A stretch of 64,000 bases of DNA from Pseudaquabacterium pictum. GTDB taxonomy: Bacteria > Pseudomonadota > Gammaproteobacteria > Burkholderiales > Burkholderiaceae_C. Within the stretch, counting starts at the first letter, position 1, and every line of letters starts with the position of its first letter. A model generated the notes under the pieces. The model saw only the letters and a program-made list of their open reading frames with translations, was not told the DNA's origin and made no database searches. A program made the translations under genes and the position numbers. The stretch is from positions 186,001 through 250,000 of the forward strand of contig NZ_BJCL01000008.1 of NCBI RefSeq assembly GCF_005403045.1, read 5' to 3'. Shown here piece by piece: positions 9,926 to 18,131 of the stretch.

Positions 9926-10827
9926 GATGGGGTGGCGGCCTTCAGCCGCATGCGGTTGGGCAATGGTACCGAGCGGCGCAGCACCTCCTCGCCCAGCCAG
10001 CGGGCCGAGGCGCGGGCGCGCTGGGCCACCATCGGCAGCGGCATCTGCTGGTAGTCGTCGTTGAAGACCTCGAAGCTGTAGTCGCCGCGGTAGCCCAGCG
10101 CCGCCAGCCGAAGCACCAGATCCGCCACCTGGGTGCTGTGCACCCCCTCGCCGGGGAAGACGCGGAAGGTGCGCGCGGTGCTGATGCGCTCTTCCACCGT
10201 GCGGGTCTCCTGCCACATGAAGTCCGACAGCTGCACCAGGAAGATCTTGCGCACGTCCAGCGCGTCCAGCCCGTCCAGCGGCGTGTTGGTGGCAAAGGCA
10301 TGGAAGCTGTCGATGCCGATGCCCAGGTTGGGCGCATCGGCGCGGCAGATCACGTCCCAGGCGGTGGTGTATTCGTTGATCGTGCGGCCCCAGCTCAGGC
10401 CCTCGTAGGCGATTTGGATGCCCATCGGCACGGCCAGCATGGCCAGCTTGCGCAGGTCGCGCGCAATGGCGTCCAGGTCCTGCGTGGCGTGCTGGCTGGT
10501 GCTGCTGCAGGCCAGCAGCAGCGGTGCGCCCAGCGCATGGGCCATCTCCAGCATGGCCTTGGCGATGTCGACCTTGTAGGCATGCAGGTGGCCAGACAGG
10601 CCTTCAAAATCCCGCAGCACCTGGAAGCCGGTCACGCGCAGGCCGCTGGCCTTGACGGCGCGCACCGCCGCATCCACCCCGCCGGCATGGCCGACGATGT
10701 CGTTGGCCTTCAGCATCACCTGGCTGAAGCCGGCATCGCGCATGGCCTGCAGCTTGTTCTCCAGGCTGCCGGCCAGTGTGATCGTGTCCATGCCGAAGTC
10801 GTCGATGGCGCCGGTGGTCTGCGTCAT
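9922..10827 (-). CDS. quiC: 3-Dehydroshikimate dehydratase (TIM-barrel, QuiC1 N-domain type)
   Basis: 301 residues of the sugar-phosphate isomerase/xylose isomerase-like TIM barrel. It should convert 3-dehydroshikimate to protocatechuate. The four metal ligands expected for this enzyme class can be matched: Glu in [10 protein letters not shown], Asp in [10 protein letters not shown], Gln in FLVQLSDF and Glu in YSFEVFND. In pseudomonad QuiC1 this barrel is fused to a C-terminal HPPD-like domain; here that second domain is encoded by its own gene just upstream. It overlaps aroQ by 4 bases and follows the HPPD-like gene by 3 bases, so expression must be coupled. A general isomerase is the alternative, but context argues strongly for dehydroshikimate dehydratase. 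Confidence 0.85.
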   Translation of the reverse strand: MTQTTGAIDDFGMDTITLAGSLENKLQAMRDAGFSQVMLKANDIVGHAGGVDAAVRAVKASGLRVTGFQVLRDFEGLSGHLHAYKVDIAKAMLEMAHALGAPLLLACSSTSQHATQDLDAIARDLRKLAMLAVPMGIQIAYEGLSWGRTINEYTTAWDVICRADAPNLGIGIDSFHAFATNTPLDGLDALDVRKIFLVQLSDFMWQETRTVEERISTARTFRVFPGEGVHSTQVADLVLRLAALGYRGDYSFEVFNDDYQQMPLPMVAQRARASARWLGEEVLRRSVPLPNRMRLKAATPS

Positions 10828-10830
10828 GGC

Positions 10831-11715
10831 TCAGCCCCGGTTCTGCACCAGCTCGAACATCACGCCGCCCAGCCAGGGGGTTGTCAGCGCGCCGCGCTGC
10901 GCCACCTGCAGGCCGGCGGCATCGACGAAGTCCACGCCGCGCTGGCGCAGCGCAGCCACCGCCGCCGGCACATCGGGCGTGCCCAGGCCCATGCGCTGCA
11001 GGCATTCGGCGCCGTCGCCCTCGGCCAGGCCGGCGTCGGGCTCGATCAGCTGCAGGTAGAAGCTGCGGCAGGGGCTGCGCAGGATGCGGCCCTTGGGCAG
11101 GATGCCGAAGCGCTGGCCGGCGGGCAGTTCGTCGAAGCCGAACAGCTCGCGGTAGAAGGCGGTCCAGTCGTCCAGCCGGTCGCTGCCGATGTACTGCACG
11201 ATGCCGAACCAGTGCAGCCCGGCCAGCGCCGGCGGCTGCCGGTCCACCGTGGGGATGGGCACGAAGTCCACGTCCCAGATGGAGAAATCCTTGTACCGGT
11301 CGACGAAGTACAGCCGGCTGGCGCCCACGCCGTGGATGGCCGGGATGTTCAGCTCCATCACCGCCACCTGGGTGGGCACGGCCCAGGCGCCGCGGTCCAG
11401 CGCACGCTGGTAGGCGGCGGCGGCATCGCGCACCCGCAGGGCGATGGCGGTGATGGTCGGCACCTCGGTGGGTGCGTGGTGCGTCGGCCGGTCGGCGGTG
11501 TGGGCGTTGATGACCACGTTCATGCCGCCCTGGCGGTACAGCAGCACCTCGCGCGAGCGGTGGCGCGCCACCGGGCGGAAGCCCATCATCTCCAGCACCT
11601 GGCCCAGGGCCTGGGGCCGGCTGGTGGCGTATTCGATGAACTCGATGCCGTCCAGCCCCAGCGGGTTGGGCAGCGCACCGATGGCTTCGCGGTCGCGCAG
11701 GGTGTCAGCGGTCAT
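10831..11715 (-). CDS. 4-Hydroxyphenylpyruvate dioxygenase-like VOC protein (QuiC1 C-domain type)
   Basis: 294 residues with two vicinal-oxygen-chelate modules. The first carries GLDGIEFIEYATS and the second begins LHWFGIVQYIG. Comparison with the HPPD motif order shows a His in the second module start and a Glu in MFELVQNRG, but the middle His expected in the QHIA-type motif is absent (ECLQRMGLGTPDV is found there). A true dioxygenase is therefore unlikely. It corresponds to the C-terminal half of bifunctional QuiC1-type proteins, whose role in dehydroshikimate dehydratase is accessory or unknown. The start MTADTLRD at 11715 follows the dehydrogenase stop by 20 bases. Confidence 0.8.
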   Translation of the reverse strand: MTADTLRDREAIGALPNPLGLDGIEFIEYATSRPQALGQVLEMMGFRPVARHRSREVLLYRQGGMNVVINAHTADRPTHHAPTEVPTITAIALRVRDAAAAYQRALDRGAWAVPTQVAVMELNIPAIHGVGASRLYFVDRYKDFSIWDVDFVPIPTVDRQPPALAGLHWFGIVQYIGSDRLDDWTAFYRELFGFDELPAGQRFGILPKGRILRSPCRSFYLQLIEPDAGLAEGDGAECLQRMGLGTPDVPAAVAALRQRGVDFVDAAGLQVAQRGALTTPWLGGVMFELVQNRG

Positions 11716-11735
11716 GGTGCAGGTCCGTTGAAAGC

Positions 11736-12620
11736 TCAGTCGCTGCCGCGGGCAGCGACCATGTCGAGGAAGTGGGCGCGCATGCGGGCTTCGTCGGCCG
11801 CGCGCCCGGTGAACAGCTCGAACGCGCCCACCGCCTGGCCCACGGCCATGCCGCCACCGTCGCTGACCGGGCAGCCGGCGGCGCGGGCGGCCTGCAGCAG
11901 CGCCGTCTCCAGCGGGAAGTAGACGACCTCGGCCACCCACAGGCCGGGCCGCAGCAACGCCGCATCCAGCGGCAGGCCGGGCAGCTTGGCCATGCCGGTG
12001 GGCGTGGCGTGGACCAGGCCGGTGGCGCCGGGCACCACGGCAGCGGCCTCGGTGCCGGCGCTCACCCGGCCGGCGCCGTACAGCGCGTTCAGGCTGTCGG
12101 CCAGGGCCTGGGCGCGGGCGCCGTCGGTGTCCACCAGCATCAGCCGGCTGGCCCCCAGGCCCAGCACCGCATGGGCGATGGCCGAGCCGGCGCCGCCGGT
12201 GCCCAGCAGCACCACCCGCGACAGGTCGGCATCGGGCAGCGCGCGGGTGAAGCCCCAGGCCCAGCCGCTGCCATCGGTGTTGTGGCCGATGGCCTGGCCG
12301 CCATGGAAGACCACGGTGTTGACCGCGCCCATGGCCCGCGCCTCGTCCGACAGGCCATCGAGCAGCGGAATCACCGCCTGCTTGCAAGGGTAGGTGATGT
12401 TCAGCCCGGCATAACCCATGACCTTGGCGGCCTGGATCAGCCCGGGTAGCGCGTCCACGCCCACGCCGGCCTGGTCCAGGTCGATCAGCTGGTAGTGCGC
12501 GCGCAGGCCCTGGGCCGCGGCTTCGGCCTCCTGCATGGCCGGGGTCAGGGACCGTTGGATCCCCGAACCGATCAGGCCGAGCAGCAGCTTGGATGGCGTG
12601 GCGGGCACCGTCAGACTCAC
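11736..12620 (-). CDS. Quinate/shikimate dehydrogenase, NAD-type AroE paralogue
   Basis: 294 residues, GTG start overlapping the dctP stop (GTGA). It shares the AroE fold: catalytic Lys in NITYPCK, Asp in HNTDGSGW, dinucleotide loop GTGGAGSA. Two features separate it from the AroE at 1414. The substrate pair is Ser-x-Thr (RSLTP) instead of Ser-x-Ser, and the cofactor loop reads LVDTDGA, with an acidic residue in place of the Asn-Arg-Thr phosphate clamp. Both changes match known quinate/shikimate dehydrogenases of the QsuD type, which prefer NAD+ and oxidise quinate and shikimate. It would feed 3-dehydroquinate and 3-dehydroshikimate to the downstream enzymes. Confidence 0.88.
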   Translation of the reverse strand: MSLTVPATPSKLLLGLIGSGIQRSLTPAMQEAEAAAQGLRAHYQLIDLDQAGVGVDALPGLIQAAKVMGYAGLNITYPCKQAVIPLLDGLSDEARAMGAVNTVVFHGGQAIGHNTDGSGWAWGFTRALPDADLSRVVLLGTGGAGSAIAHAVLGLGASRLMLVDTDGARAQALADSLNALYGAGRVSAGTEAAAVVPGATGLVHATPTGMAKLPGLPLDAALLRPGLWVAEVVYFPLETALLQAARAAGCPVSDGGGMAVGQAVGAFELFTGRAADEARMRAHFLDMVAARGSD

Positions 12621-13621
12621 TTGCGCAGCTTGGCGAGCTCGGCCTGCACCTCGGCCACCGTGGCCTGGATGGCGGCGCCATGCTTGGCCACCACCGGCTC
12701 CAGCTTGGCGCGCAGCTTGGCCTGCTCGGCGGGGCTGAACTCGGTCACCGCCATGCCGGCCTTCTTCAGCTCCTGCAGGTCGTCGGCCGACTTGTCGCGG
12801 TTGACCTTGCGCTGGAAGGCGCTGGTTTCCTTGGCGGCGTCCTGCAGGATCTTCTGGTCGGCCGGGGTCAGCGTGTCCCAGACCTTCTTGCTGAAGATGA
12901 TGGACTGCGGGTTGTACTGGTGGTTGGTCACCGCCAGGTTCTTCTGCACCTCGAAGAACTTGTTGGCCAGGATCACCGACAGCGGGTTCTCCTGCCCGTC
13001 GATGGCCTTCTGCTCCAGGCCGGCATACACCTCGGGGAAGGCCATCGGCGTCGGGTTGGCGCCCAGGGCCTTCACCCAGTCGATGTTGATGGCGTTCGGG
13101 ATCACGCGCAGCTTCAGGCCGGCGATGTCCTCGACCGTGTTGATCGGCTTCCTGCTGTTGGTGATGTTGCGGAAGCCCAGCTCCACATAGGCCAGCCCGA
13201 TGATGCCCTTCTCGGCCAGCTTGGCATGCAGCTTCTGGCCCACCGGGCCGTCGACCACCGCATCGGCCTCCTTGGCGCTGGCGAACAGGAAGGGGAAGTC
13301 GAAGACCTCGAAGTCCTTGACCTGGCTGGCCAGGATGCCCGAGTTGAGCTGCACGAACTCGATGGTGCCGCCCTGCAGCGCCGAGACATTGGCCGCATCA
13401 CCGCCCAGCGTGCCGCCTGCGAAGACGTTGACCTTCATCTTGCCGCCGCTCTTGGCGGCCACCAGCTCGGCGAACTTCTGCGCGCCGATCTCCAGCGGAT
13501 GGCCCTTGGGGTTCTGCAGCGCGAACTTGAAGCTGCGCTCCTGGGCCTGGGCGGCGCCGGTGGCGGCCAGGGTGGCAACGGCGATGGCGGCCAGGACGGC
13601 ACGGCGGGCAAAGCGGATCAT
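12617..13621 (-). CDS. dctP: TRAP transporter periplasmic solute-binding protein (DctP)
   Basis: 334 residues with a cleavable signal peptide (residues 1-26, ending AQAQ). The mature part follows the DctP pattern: SFKFALQNPKGHPLEIGAQ near the start, and LKLRVIPNAINIDW-type central sequence with the conserved Arg that binds the substrate carboxylate (in GLKLRVIPN). It captures an organic acid and hands it to DctQM. The operon enzymes suggest quinate, shikimate or a dehydro-derivative as ligand; this is inferred from context alone. It is the third transporter gene, 46 bases after dctM. Confidence 0.92.
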   Translation of the reverse strand: MIRFARRAVLAAIAVATLAATGAAQAQERSFKFALQNPKGHPLEIGAQKFAELVAAKSGGKMKVNVFAGGTLGGDAANVSALQGGTIEFVQLNSGILASQVKDFEVFDFPFLFASAKEADAVVDGPVGQKLHAKLAEKGIIGLAYVELGFRNITNSRKPINTVEDIAGLKLRVIPNAINIDWVKALGANPTPMAFPEVYAGLEQKAIDGQENPLSVILANKFFEVQKNLAVTNHQYNPQSIIFSKKVWDTLTPADQKILQDAAKETSAFQRKVNRDKSADDLQELKKAGMAVTEFSPAEQAKLRAKLEPVVAKHGAAIQATVAEVQAELAKLRK

Positions 13622-13667
13622 GGGTTGTCTCCTTGTTGAACGGGGCAGTGCGGGGATCGGTGGGAGG

Positions 13668-14948
13668 TCAGCCGGCGAACCATTTCGCGGGCACGGTGAC
13701 GATGGCGGGGAAGAACACCATCAGGAACATCACGATGAACTGCGCGGTCATGAACGGCAGCACGCCGCGGGTGACCTCGTCCATCTTCATCTTGCCCACG
13801 CCGGCCACCACGTTGAGCACGGTGCCCACCGGCGGGGTGATCAGGCCGATGGCGTTGTTCATGATGAACAGCACGCCGAAGTACACCGGGTCGATGCCCG
13901 CGGCCTTGACCACCGGCATCAGCACCGGGGTGAGGATCAGGATGGTCGGCGTCATGTCCATCGCCGTGCCCACGGCGATGACCAGCAGCATGATGGCCAG
14001 CAGCAGCAGCGTGGGGTTGTCCATCAGCGGCTCGAGCAGGCTGATCATCTTGCTGGGGATGTCGGCCACGGTGATCAGCCAGGCGCTGACCATGGCCGCA
14101 GCCACCAGGAACATGATCACCGCGGTGGTCTTGGCGGCGTTGATGAAGACCGCAGGCAGCTTGTCGAGCTTCAGTTCGCGGTAGACGAACAGCGACACCG
14201 CCAGCGCATACACCGCCGCCACCACCGCCGCCTCGGTGGGCGTGAACACGCCCATCTTCAGGCCTAGCACCACGATCACCGGCAGGCCCAGGGCCCAGGT
14301 CGATTCCTTCAGCGCCTGCAGTCGGTCGGCCGTGCTGGCCTTGGGCGGCGGGGTGATGTTCTCGCGCTTGGACACGAAGTACCAGGCCACCGCGATGCTC
14401 AGGCCCATCAGCAGGCCGGGCACGATGCCGGCGAGAAACAGCTTGCCGATCGACACGTTGGCCGCCACGCCGAAGATCACGAAGCCGATCGACGGCGGGA
14501 TCACCGGCGCGATGATGCCGGCGCTGGCGATCAGGCCGCCGGCCGTGGCCTTGTCGTGGCCGGCTTTCACCATCATCGGCAGCAGCAGGGCCGCCAGGGC
14601 CGCGGTGTCGGCCACCGCCGAGCCCGACAGCGCCGCCAGCATGCAGGCCGCGACGATGGCGACGAAGCCCAGACCGCCACGGTGGTGGCCCACCAGCGTG
14701 AGCGCCAGGTTGACGATGCGCCGGCTCAGGCCGCCGACGTTCATGATCTCGCCGGCCAGCATGAAGAAGGGCACGGCCAGCAGCGGGAAGCTGTCGGCGC
14801 CGTTGATCACGTTCTGCGCCAGGATCTGCGCGTCGTACAGATCGAGGTGCCACATCAGCGCCACACCCGACAGCAGCAGCGCATAGGCGATGGGCACGCC
14901 GATGGCCATGGCCGCCAGCAGCGAGCCGAGGAAGATGAAGACGGTCAT
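13668..14948 (-). CDS. dctM: TRAP transporter large permease (DctM)
   Basis: 426 residues, almost entirely hydrophobic, with about 12 membrane segments, the expected size for DctM. Recognisable family blocks include the N-terminal GVPIAYALLLSGV and GSAVADTAALAALLLPMMV, and GTAMDMTPTILILTPVLMP in the C-terminal half. It is the Na+-driven channel subunit that pairs with DctQ in the inner membrane. The start codon at 14948 lies 16 bases after dctQ. A long overlapping frame at 13618-14853 is a shadow. Confidence 0.94.
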   Translation of the reverse strand: MTVFIFLGSLLAAMAIGVPIAYALLLSGVALMWHLDLYDAQILAQNVINGADSFPLLAVPFFMLAGEIMNVGGLSRRIVNLALTLVGHHRGGLGFVAIVAACMLAALSGSAVADTAALAALLLPMMVKAGHDKATAGGLIASAGIIAPVIPPSIGFVIFGVAANVSIGKLFLAGIVPGLLMGLSIAVAWYFVSKRENITPPPKASTADRLQALKESTWALGLPVIVVLGLKMGVFTPTEAAVVAAVYALAVSLFVYRELKLDKLPAVFINAAKTTAVIMFLVAAAMVSAWLITVADIPSKMISLLEPLMDNPTLLLLAIMLLVIAVGTAMDMTPTILILTPVLMPVVKAAGIDPVYFGVLFIMNNAIGLITPPVGTVLNVVAGVGKMKMDEVTRGVLPFMTAQFIVMFLMVFFPAIVTVPAKWFAG

Positions 14949-14964
14949 GCGCGGGCTCCCGGGC

Positions 14965-15516
14965 TCACTTGGATGGGGACGCGTCGTCCTGCCGCGCCTG
15001 CAACTGGGCCAGGTCTTCCGACTCCTGCACCATCACCAGCTCGTCGTCGCGCAGCTGGCCACTCAACGTGCGCCACAGCTCGCGCAGCAGCAGCACGCCG
15101 GCCGAGACGGCGAACACCACGCCCGAGGCATAGAAGATCGCCACCGACAGGCCCGAGACCGGCGCCTCGACGTCCCAGTTGATCTTCGCCTGCGCCACGC
15201 TGCCGGAGAACAGCAGCCAGGTGGCCCAGAGCATCAGCGCCTGCGCCAGCGCCAGGCAGACGCGCTTGCCCAGCGGGCCCAGGCGCGACACCAGCATGTC
15301 GGTGCCCAGGTGGCCATGCTCCTTCAGCGCCACCACCGCGCCCAGGAAGGTCATCCACACGAACAGCCAGCGCGACAGTTCCTCGCTCATCGTGATGCCG
15401 GAATTGGCCACGTAGCGCAGCACCACGTTGCCGAAGACCAGCAGCACCATGGCCGCCAGCATCGCGGCGATCAGCCACTCCAGCGCCTTGCAGTACGCAT
15501 CGATCAGCCGGGTCAT
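14965..15516 (-). CDS. dctQ: TRAP transporter small permease (DctQ)
   Basis: 183 residues with four membrane helices. The family motif around WLFVWMTFLGAVVALKEHGHLGTD (conserved Trp and the charged HLG stretch) is present at about residues 49-72. It stabilises or gates DctM. It is the first transporter gene after a 174-base gap from the TetR gene, so the operon promoter should lie in 15517-15690. The C-terminal tail (about 150-183) is acidic and cytosolic. Confidence 0.9.
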   Translation of the reverse strand: MTRLIDAYCKALEWLIAAMLAAMVLLVFGNVVLRYVANSGITMSEELSRWLFVWMTFLGAVVALKEHGHLGTDMLVSRLGPLGKRVCLALAQALMLWATWLLFSGSVAQAKINWDVEAPVSGLSVAIFYASGVVFAVSAGVLLLRELWRTLSGQLRDDELVMVQESEDLAQLQARQDDASPSK

Positions 15517-15605
15517 CGGGTCTCCTGGGGGGTGTCGGCCCGCGTCGGCCGGACCGCCGCGGGTGGCCCAGGTGTCACCACACCGGCCTGTTCGAAATTT
15601 TGTAC

Positions 15606-15619
15606 GAACTGGTTAGTTC
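15606..15619. promoter_or_regulatory. Likely operator upstream of the quinate operon
   Basis: GAACT-GGTT-AGTTC is a perfect inverted repeat between tetR and dctQ, about 90 bases upstream of the dctQ start. On the minus strand the sequence TACAAA lies just downstream of it and could be a -10 box. The preceding TTTTGTAC at 15598-15605 plus CTGGTT recurs at the tetR start codon (16355-16371), 14 of 17 positions identical. Binding by the adjacent TetR protein is inferred. Confidence 0.55.
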
Positions 15620-15690
15620 TTTGCTGAGGGTTTTCCCGGTACGGCGTGGCGAACAGGAAACAGGCCCCGGCGCAGCCGGGTGCGGCGCGC

Positions 15691-16374
15691 CTAGCGGCGC
15701 ACGAAGCGCACCACCATGTCGACGATGCTGTCGCGGCGGGCACCCACGGCGCGCGGGTCGTCGAGGTCGCGCTGGAAGATCAGCGAGAAGGTGTGGCGGT
15801 TGGCCACGTTGAACACGCTGAGCGCGCTGATCGACATGTGCAGGTCCACCGGGTCGATGCCGGCGCGGAACACGCCTTGCGCCACGCCGCGCTCGTACAG
15901 GCTGCGCAGGCCGTCGATGGCGGGCACGTTCAGCGCGCGGATGCTGGCGCTCTGGGCCAGGTATTCACCGCGGTGGATGTTCTCGGTCATCACCAGGCGG
16001 ATGAACTCGGGATGGGCCAGTTGGTAGTCGACGGTGAAGCCGACCAGCCGGCGCAGCGCATCCTCGGGCGGCAGGTCGTCCAGGTGCAGTTCGCTCTCGA
16101 TGCTGCGCATGCGCCGGTACACCTCCTCCAGCACGGCGACATACAGGCCGTCCTTGCTGCCGAAGTAGTAATAGATCATGCGCTTGCTGGTCCGCGTGGC
16201 CGCGGCGATGGCATCGATGCGCGCGCCGGCCAGACCCTTGTCGGCGAACTCGCTGATCGCCACCGCCAGGATGTCGGCCATGGTGCGCGCGGGGTCGTTG
16301 GTGCGCGTCGGCGCCGCGGCCTTGGCCGGGCGTGCGTCCGTCGCCTGCGCCGGCTTTTGTACTGGCTGGTTCAT
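15691..16374 (-). CDS. TetR-family transcriptional regulator
   Basis: 227 residues from the ATG at 16374 (MNQPVQKP). The TetR helix-turn-helix runs about residues 28-75 and includes GLAGARIDAIAAATRTSKRMIYYYFGSK-type sequence ending in the typical YYYFGSKDGLY. The C-terminal ligand domain is helical. It stands directly upstream of the TRAP/quinate operon on the same strand and most likely represses it, with an aromatic or cyclohexane carboxylate, or an acyl-CoA, as inducer. A further ATG upstream at 16563 would add 63 unconserved residues over the opposite gene and is rejected. Confidence 0.88.
   Translation of the reverse strand: MNQPVQKPAQATDARPAKAAAPTRTNDPARTMADILAVAISEFADKGLAGARIDAIAAATRTSKRMIYYYFGSKDGLYVAVLEEVYRRMRSIESELHLDDLPPEDALRRLVGFTVDYQLAHPEFIRLVMTENIHRGEYLAQSASIRALNVPAIDGLRSLYERGVAQGVFRAGIDPVDLHMSISALSVFNVANRHTFSLIFQRDLDDPRAVGARRDSIVDMVVRFVRR
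16355..16374. promoter_or_regulatory. Second copy of the TetR-operator-like sequence at the tetR start
   Basis: TTTTGTAC-N3-CTGGTT overlaps the tetR start codon and matches the sequence at 15598-15614. If bound it would allow autorepression. It is partly constrained by coding (Met-Asn-Gln-Pro-Val-Gln-Lys), so the match could be chance. Confidence 0.3.
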
Positions 16375-16465
16375 GGCCCGCCAGCTTAGCAGCCCCGCCC
16401 GCGCGGCGGCCATGCTTAAGCCGGCCATCAGACTGTCTGCCGAACATGGTGGCCAAGGAGCTGCC

Positions 16466-16888
16466 ATGACCCATCCCCGTCCCCCCGTCCACCGCCACGG
16501 CATCCGCCAGGCCGCCGCCGGCCTGCTGGCCACGCTGCTGGCCGGCGTGGCGCTGGCAGCCACCCCGGGCGACCTGCTCGCCGGCTACACCGCCGAGGCC
16601 GGCGCGCCGGCCCAGGCTGCCCGCGGCCAGGCCTTCTTCAATGCCAGGCACGGCAAGGACTGGAGCTGTGCCAGCTGCCACGGCGCCGTGCCCAGCCAGC
16701 CCGGCAAGCATGCCAGCACCGGCAAGCCCATCACCGCGCTGGCGCCGGCCTTCAACCCCGAGCGCTTCAGCGACGCCGCCAAGGTGGAGAAGTGGTTCCG
16801 CCGCAACTGCAACGACGTCGCCGGCCGCGCCTGCACGTCCGGCGAGAAGGCCGATGTGCTGGCCTGGCTGATCAGCCTGCGGCCCTGA
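16466..16888 (+). CDS. shp: Sphaeroides-heme-protein (SHP) type cytochrome c, DUF1924
   Basis: 140 residues with a signal peptide (about 1-31, ending ALAA). One haem c site CASCH lies at about residues 71-75. The C-terminal block VEKWFRRNCND followed by CTSGEKADVLAWL closely follows the SHP family: the Asn in RRNC is the known unusual sixth haem ligand, and the two nearby Cys form a disulfide in characterised SHP. SHP binds O2, NO and similar ligands and takes electrons from the diheme cytochrome encoded next. The order shp-dhc-cytochrome b matches the known operon. Start chosen at the ATG directly before the signal peptide. Confidence 0.9.
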   Translation: MTHPRPPVHRHGIRQAAAGLLATLLAGVALAATPGDLLAGYTAEAGAPAQAARGQAFFNARHGKDWSCASCHGAVPSQPGKHASTGKPITALAPAFNPERFSDAAKVEKWFRRNCNDVAGRACTSGEKADVLAWLISLRP

Positions 16889-16907
16889 CCACCTCTGCGA
16901 GACCGCC

Positions 16908-17393
16908 ATGCACCGACCCCGCACCCTGCCCATGATGACCTTGCTGGCTTGCCTTCTGGCAGCCAGCCCCGGCCGCGCCGACGGCGACCGCGCCGCCGCC
17001 CAGGTCCCGCTGCACCCTGCCTATCGGCAGGAATGTGCGGCCTGCCACCTGGCCTACCCGCCCGGCCTGCTGCCAGCCGCGTCCTGGCGCCGGCTGATGG
17101 ACAACCTGCCGCGCCACTTCGGCACCGATGCCTCGCTGGACGCCGCCACGCTGCAGCAGCTCAACACCTGGCTGGCCGCCAACGCCGGCACCCACAGGAA
17201 GGTGGCGCGCGATCCGTCGCCACCGCCGCAGGACCGCATCACCCGCGCCGCCTGGTTCGTGCGCGAGCACGACGAGGTCCCCGCCGCCACCTGGACGCGG
17301 CCCGCGATCAAGAGCGCGGCCCACTGCGCCGCCTGCCACACCCGTGCCGACCAACGAGAGTTCCGTGAACGCGACATCCGCATCCCCCGCTGA
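16908..17393 (+). CDS. dhc: Diheme cytochrome c (DHC)
   Basis: 161 residues with an N-terminal signal peptide (about 1-24). Two haem-binding motifs are present: CAACH near residue 43 in RQECAACHLAYPP and CAACH near the C-terminus in SAAHCAACHTRAD. The spacing and the LPAASWRRLMDNLPRHFG block match DHC, the periplasmic electron donor to SHP. The gene starts 19 bases after shp and its end overlaps the cytochrome b gene by about 29 bases. Confidence 0.9.
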   Translation: MHRPRTLPMMTLLACLLAASPGRADGDRAAAQVPLHPAYRQECAACHLAYPPGLLPAASWRRLMDNLPRHFGTDASLDAATLQQLNTWLAANAGTHRKVARDPSPPPQDRITRAAWFVREHDEVPAATWTRPAIKSAAHCAACHTRADQREFRERDIRIPR

Positions 17394-18105
17394 CCTGGGC
17401 ACCGCCCCGGCGGTCCCCACGGCGCATTCGCGCCGCACCGTCGACGCCCCCACCCGGGCCTTCCACTGGCTGACGGCCTTGTGCTTCGCAGGCGCGTACG
17501 CCACCGCCGACGGCGAGCGCTGGCGCCTGGTCCACATCACCCTGGGCTACAGCCTGGTCGGGCTGGTCAGCTGGCGCGTGCTGTGGGGCCTGCTGGGCCC
17601 GCGCAGCACCCGGTTTGCAGGCTGGGCCACCAGGCTGCAGGCGCTGCCCGGCGTGCTGCGGCAGCTGCGCCAAGGGACGTGGCCCGGCACCCAGGTGCAG
17701 AACCTGGGCATGCTGCTGCTGATCGTGGCGCTGCTGGCCAGCCTGACGGCCACCCTGGCCAGCGGCTGGGTGGGCGACCAGGGCTTCACCGGCGACTGGA
17801 TCGAAGAGGTGCATGAATTCTTCGGCAACACATCGCTGGCCCTGGTGGGCGCCCACATCGGCGCGGTGGTGGTGCTCAGCCTGCTGCGCCGGCGCAACCT
17901 GGCCGGCCCGATGCTGACCGGGCGCACGCCCGGCCGCGGCCCGGATCTGGTGGCCCGCAACCGCGGCTGGCTGGCCGGTCTGATGGTGGTGGCGGTGCTC
18001 GGGTTCTGGCTCAGTTTCGGGGTTTGGCAGTGGCAGACTGCACCGGCCGGCAGCCTGCTGTCCGCCCCGGAGTCCAGCCAGCACCACGGCGACGACGACG
18101 ACTGA
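17365..18105 (+). CDS. Cytochrome b561-type membrane protein
   Basis: 246 residues using a GTG start within the end of dhc (VNATSASPADLG); no ATG is available before the conserved region. Four to five membrane helices carry histidines typical of b-type haem ligation, for example in APTRAFHWLTALCF, WRLVHITLGYSLVG, EVHEFFGNTSL and GAHIGAVVVLSLL. It would pass electrons from the quinol pool to DHC and SHP. The C-terminal SSQHHGDDDD tail is acidic and His-containing. The overlap with dhc suggests coupled translation. Confidence 0.88.
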   Translation: MNATSASPADLGTAPAVPTAHSRRTVDAPTRAFHWLTALCFAGAYATADGERWRLVHITLGYSLVGLVSWRVLWGLLGPRSTRFAGWATRLQALPGVLRQLRQGTWPGTQVQNLGMLLLIVALLASLTATLASGWVGDQGFTGDWIEEVHEFFGNTSLALVGAHIGAVVVLSLLRRRNLAGPMLTGRTPGRGPDLVARNRGWLAGLMVVAVLGFWLSFGVWQWQTAPAGSLLSAPESSQHHGDDDD

Positions 18106-18131
18106 TCCGCACACCGACACCCCACCCCGCC

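Noticed and set aside
10831-11715. Annotation as true 4-hydroxyphenylpyruvate dioxygenase (tyrosine catabolism)
   Set aside because: The middle iron-ligand His is missing, and it is embedded in a quinate operon beside the dehydratase barrel; no other tyrosine-degradation genes are present.
10138-11922. Plus-strand frame of 594 codons over the quinate operon
   Set aside because: Antisense shadow of the HPPD-like and dehydratase genes, with no recognisable motif.
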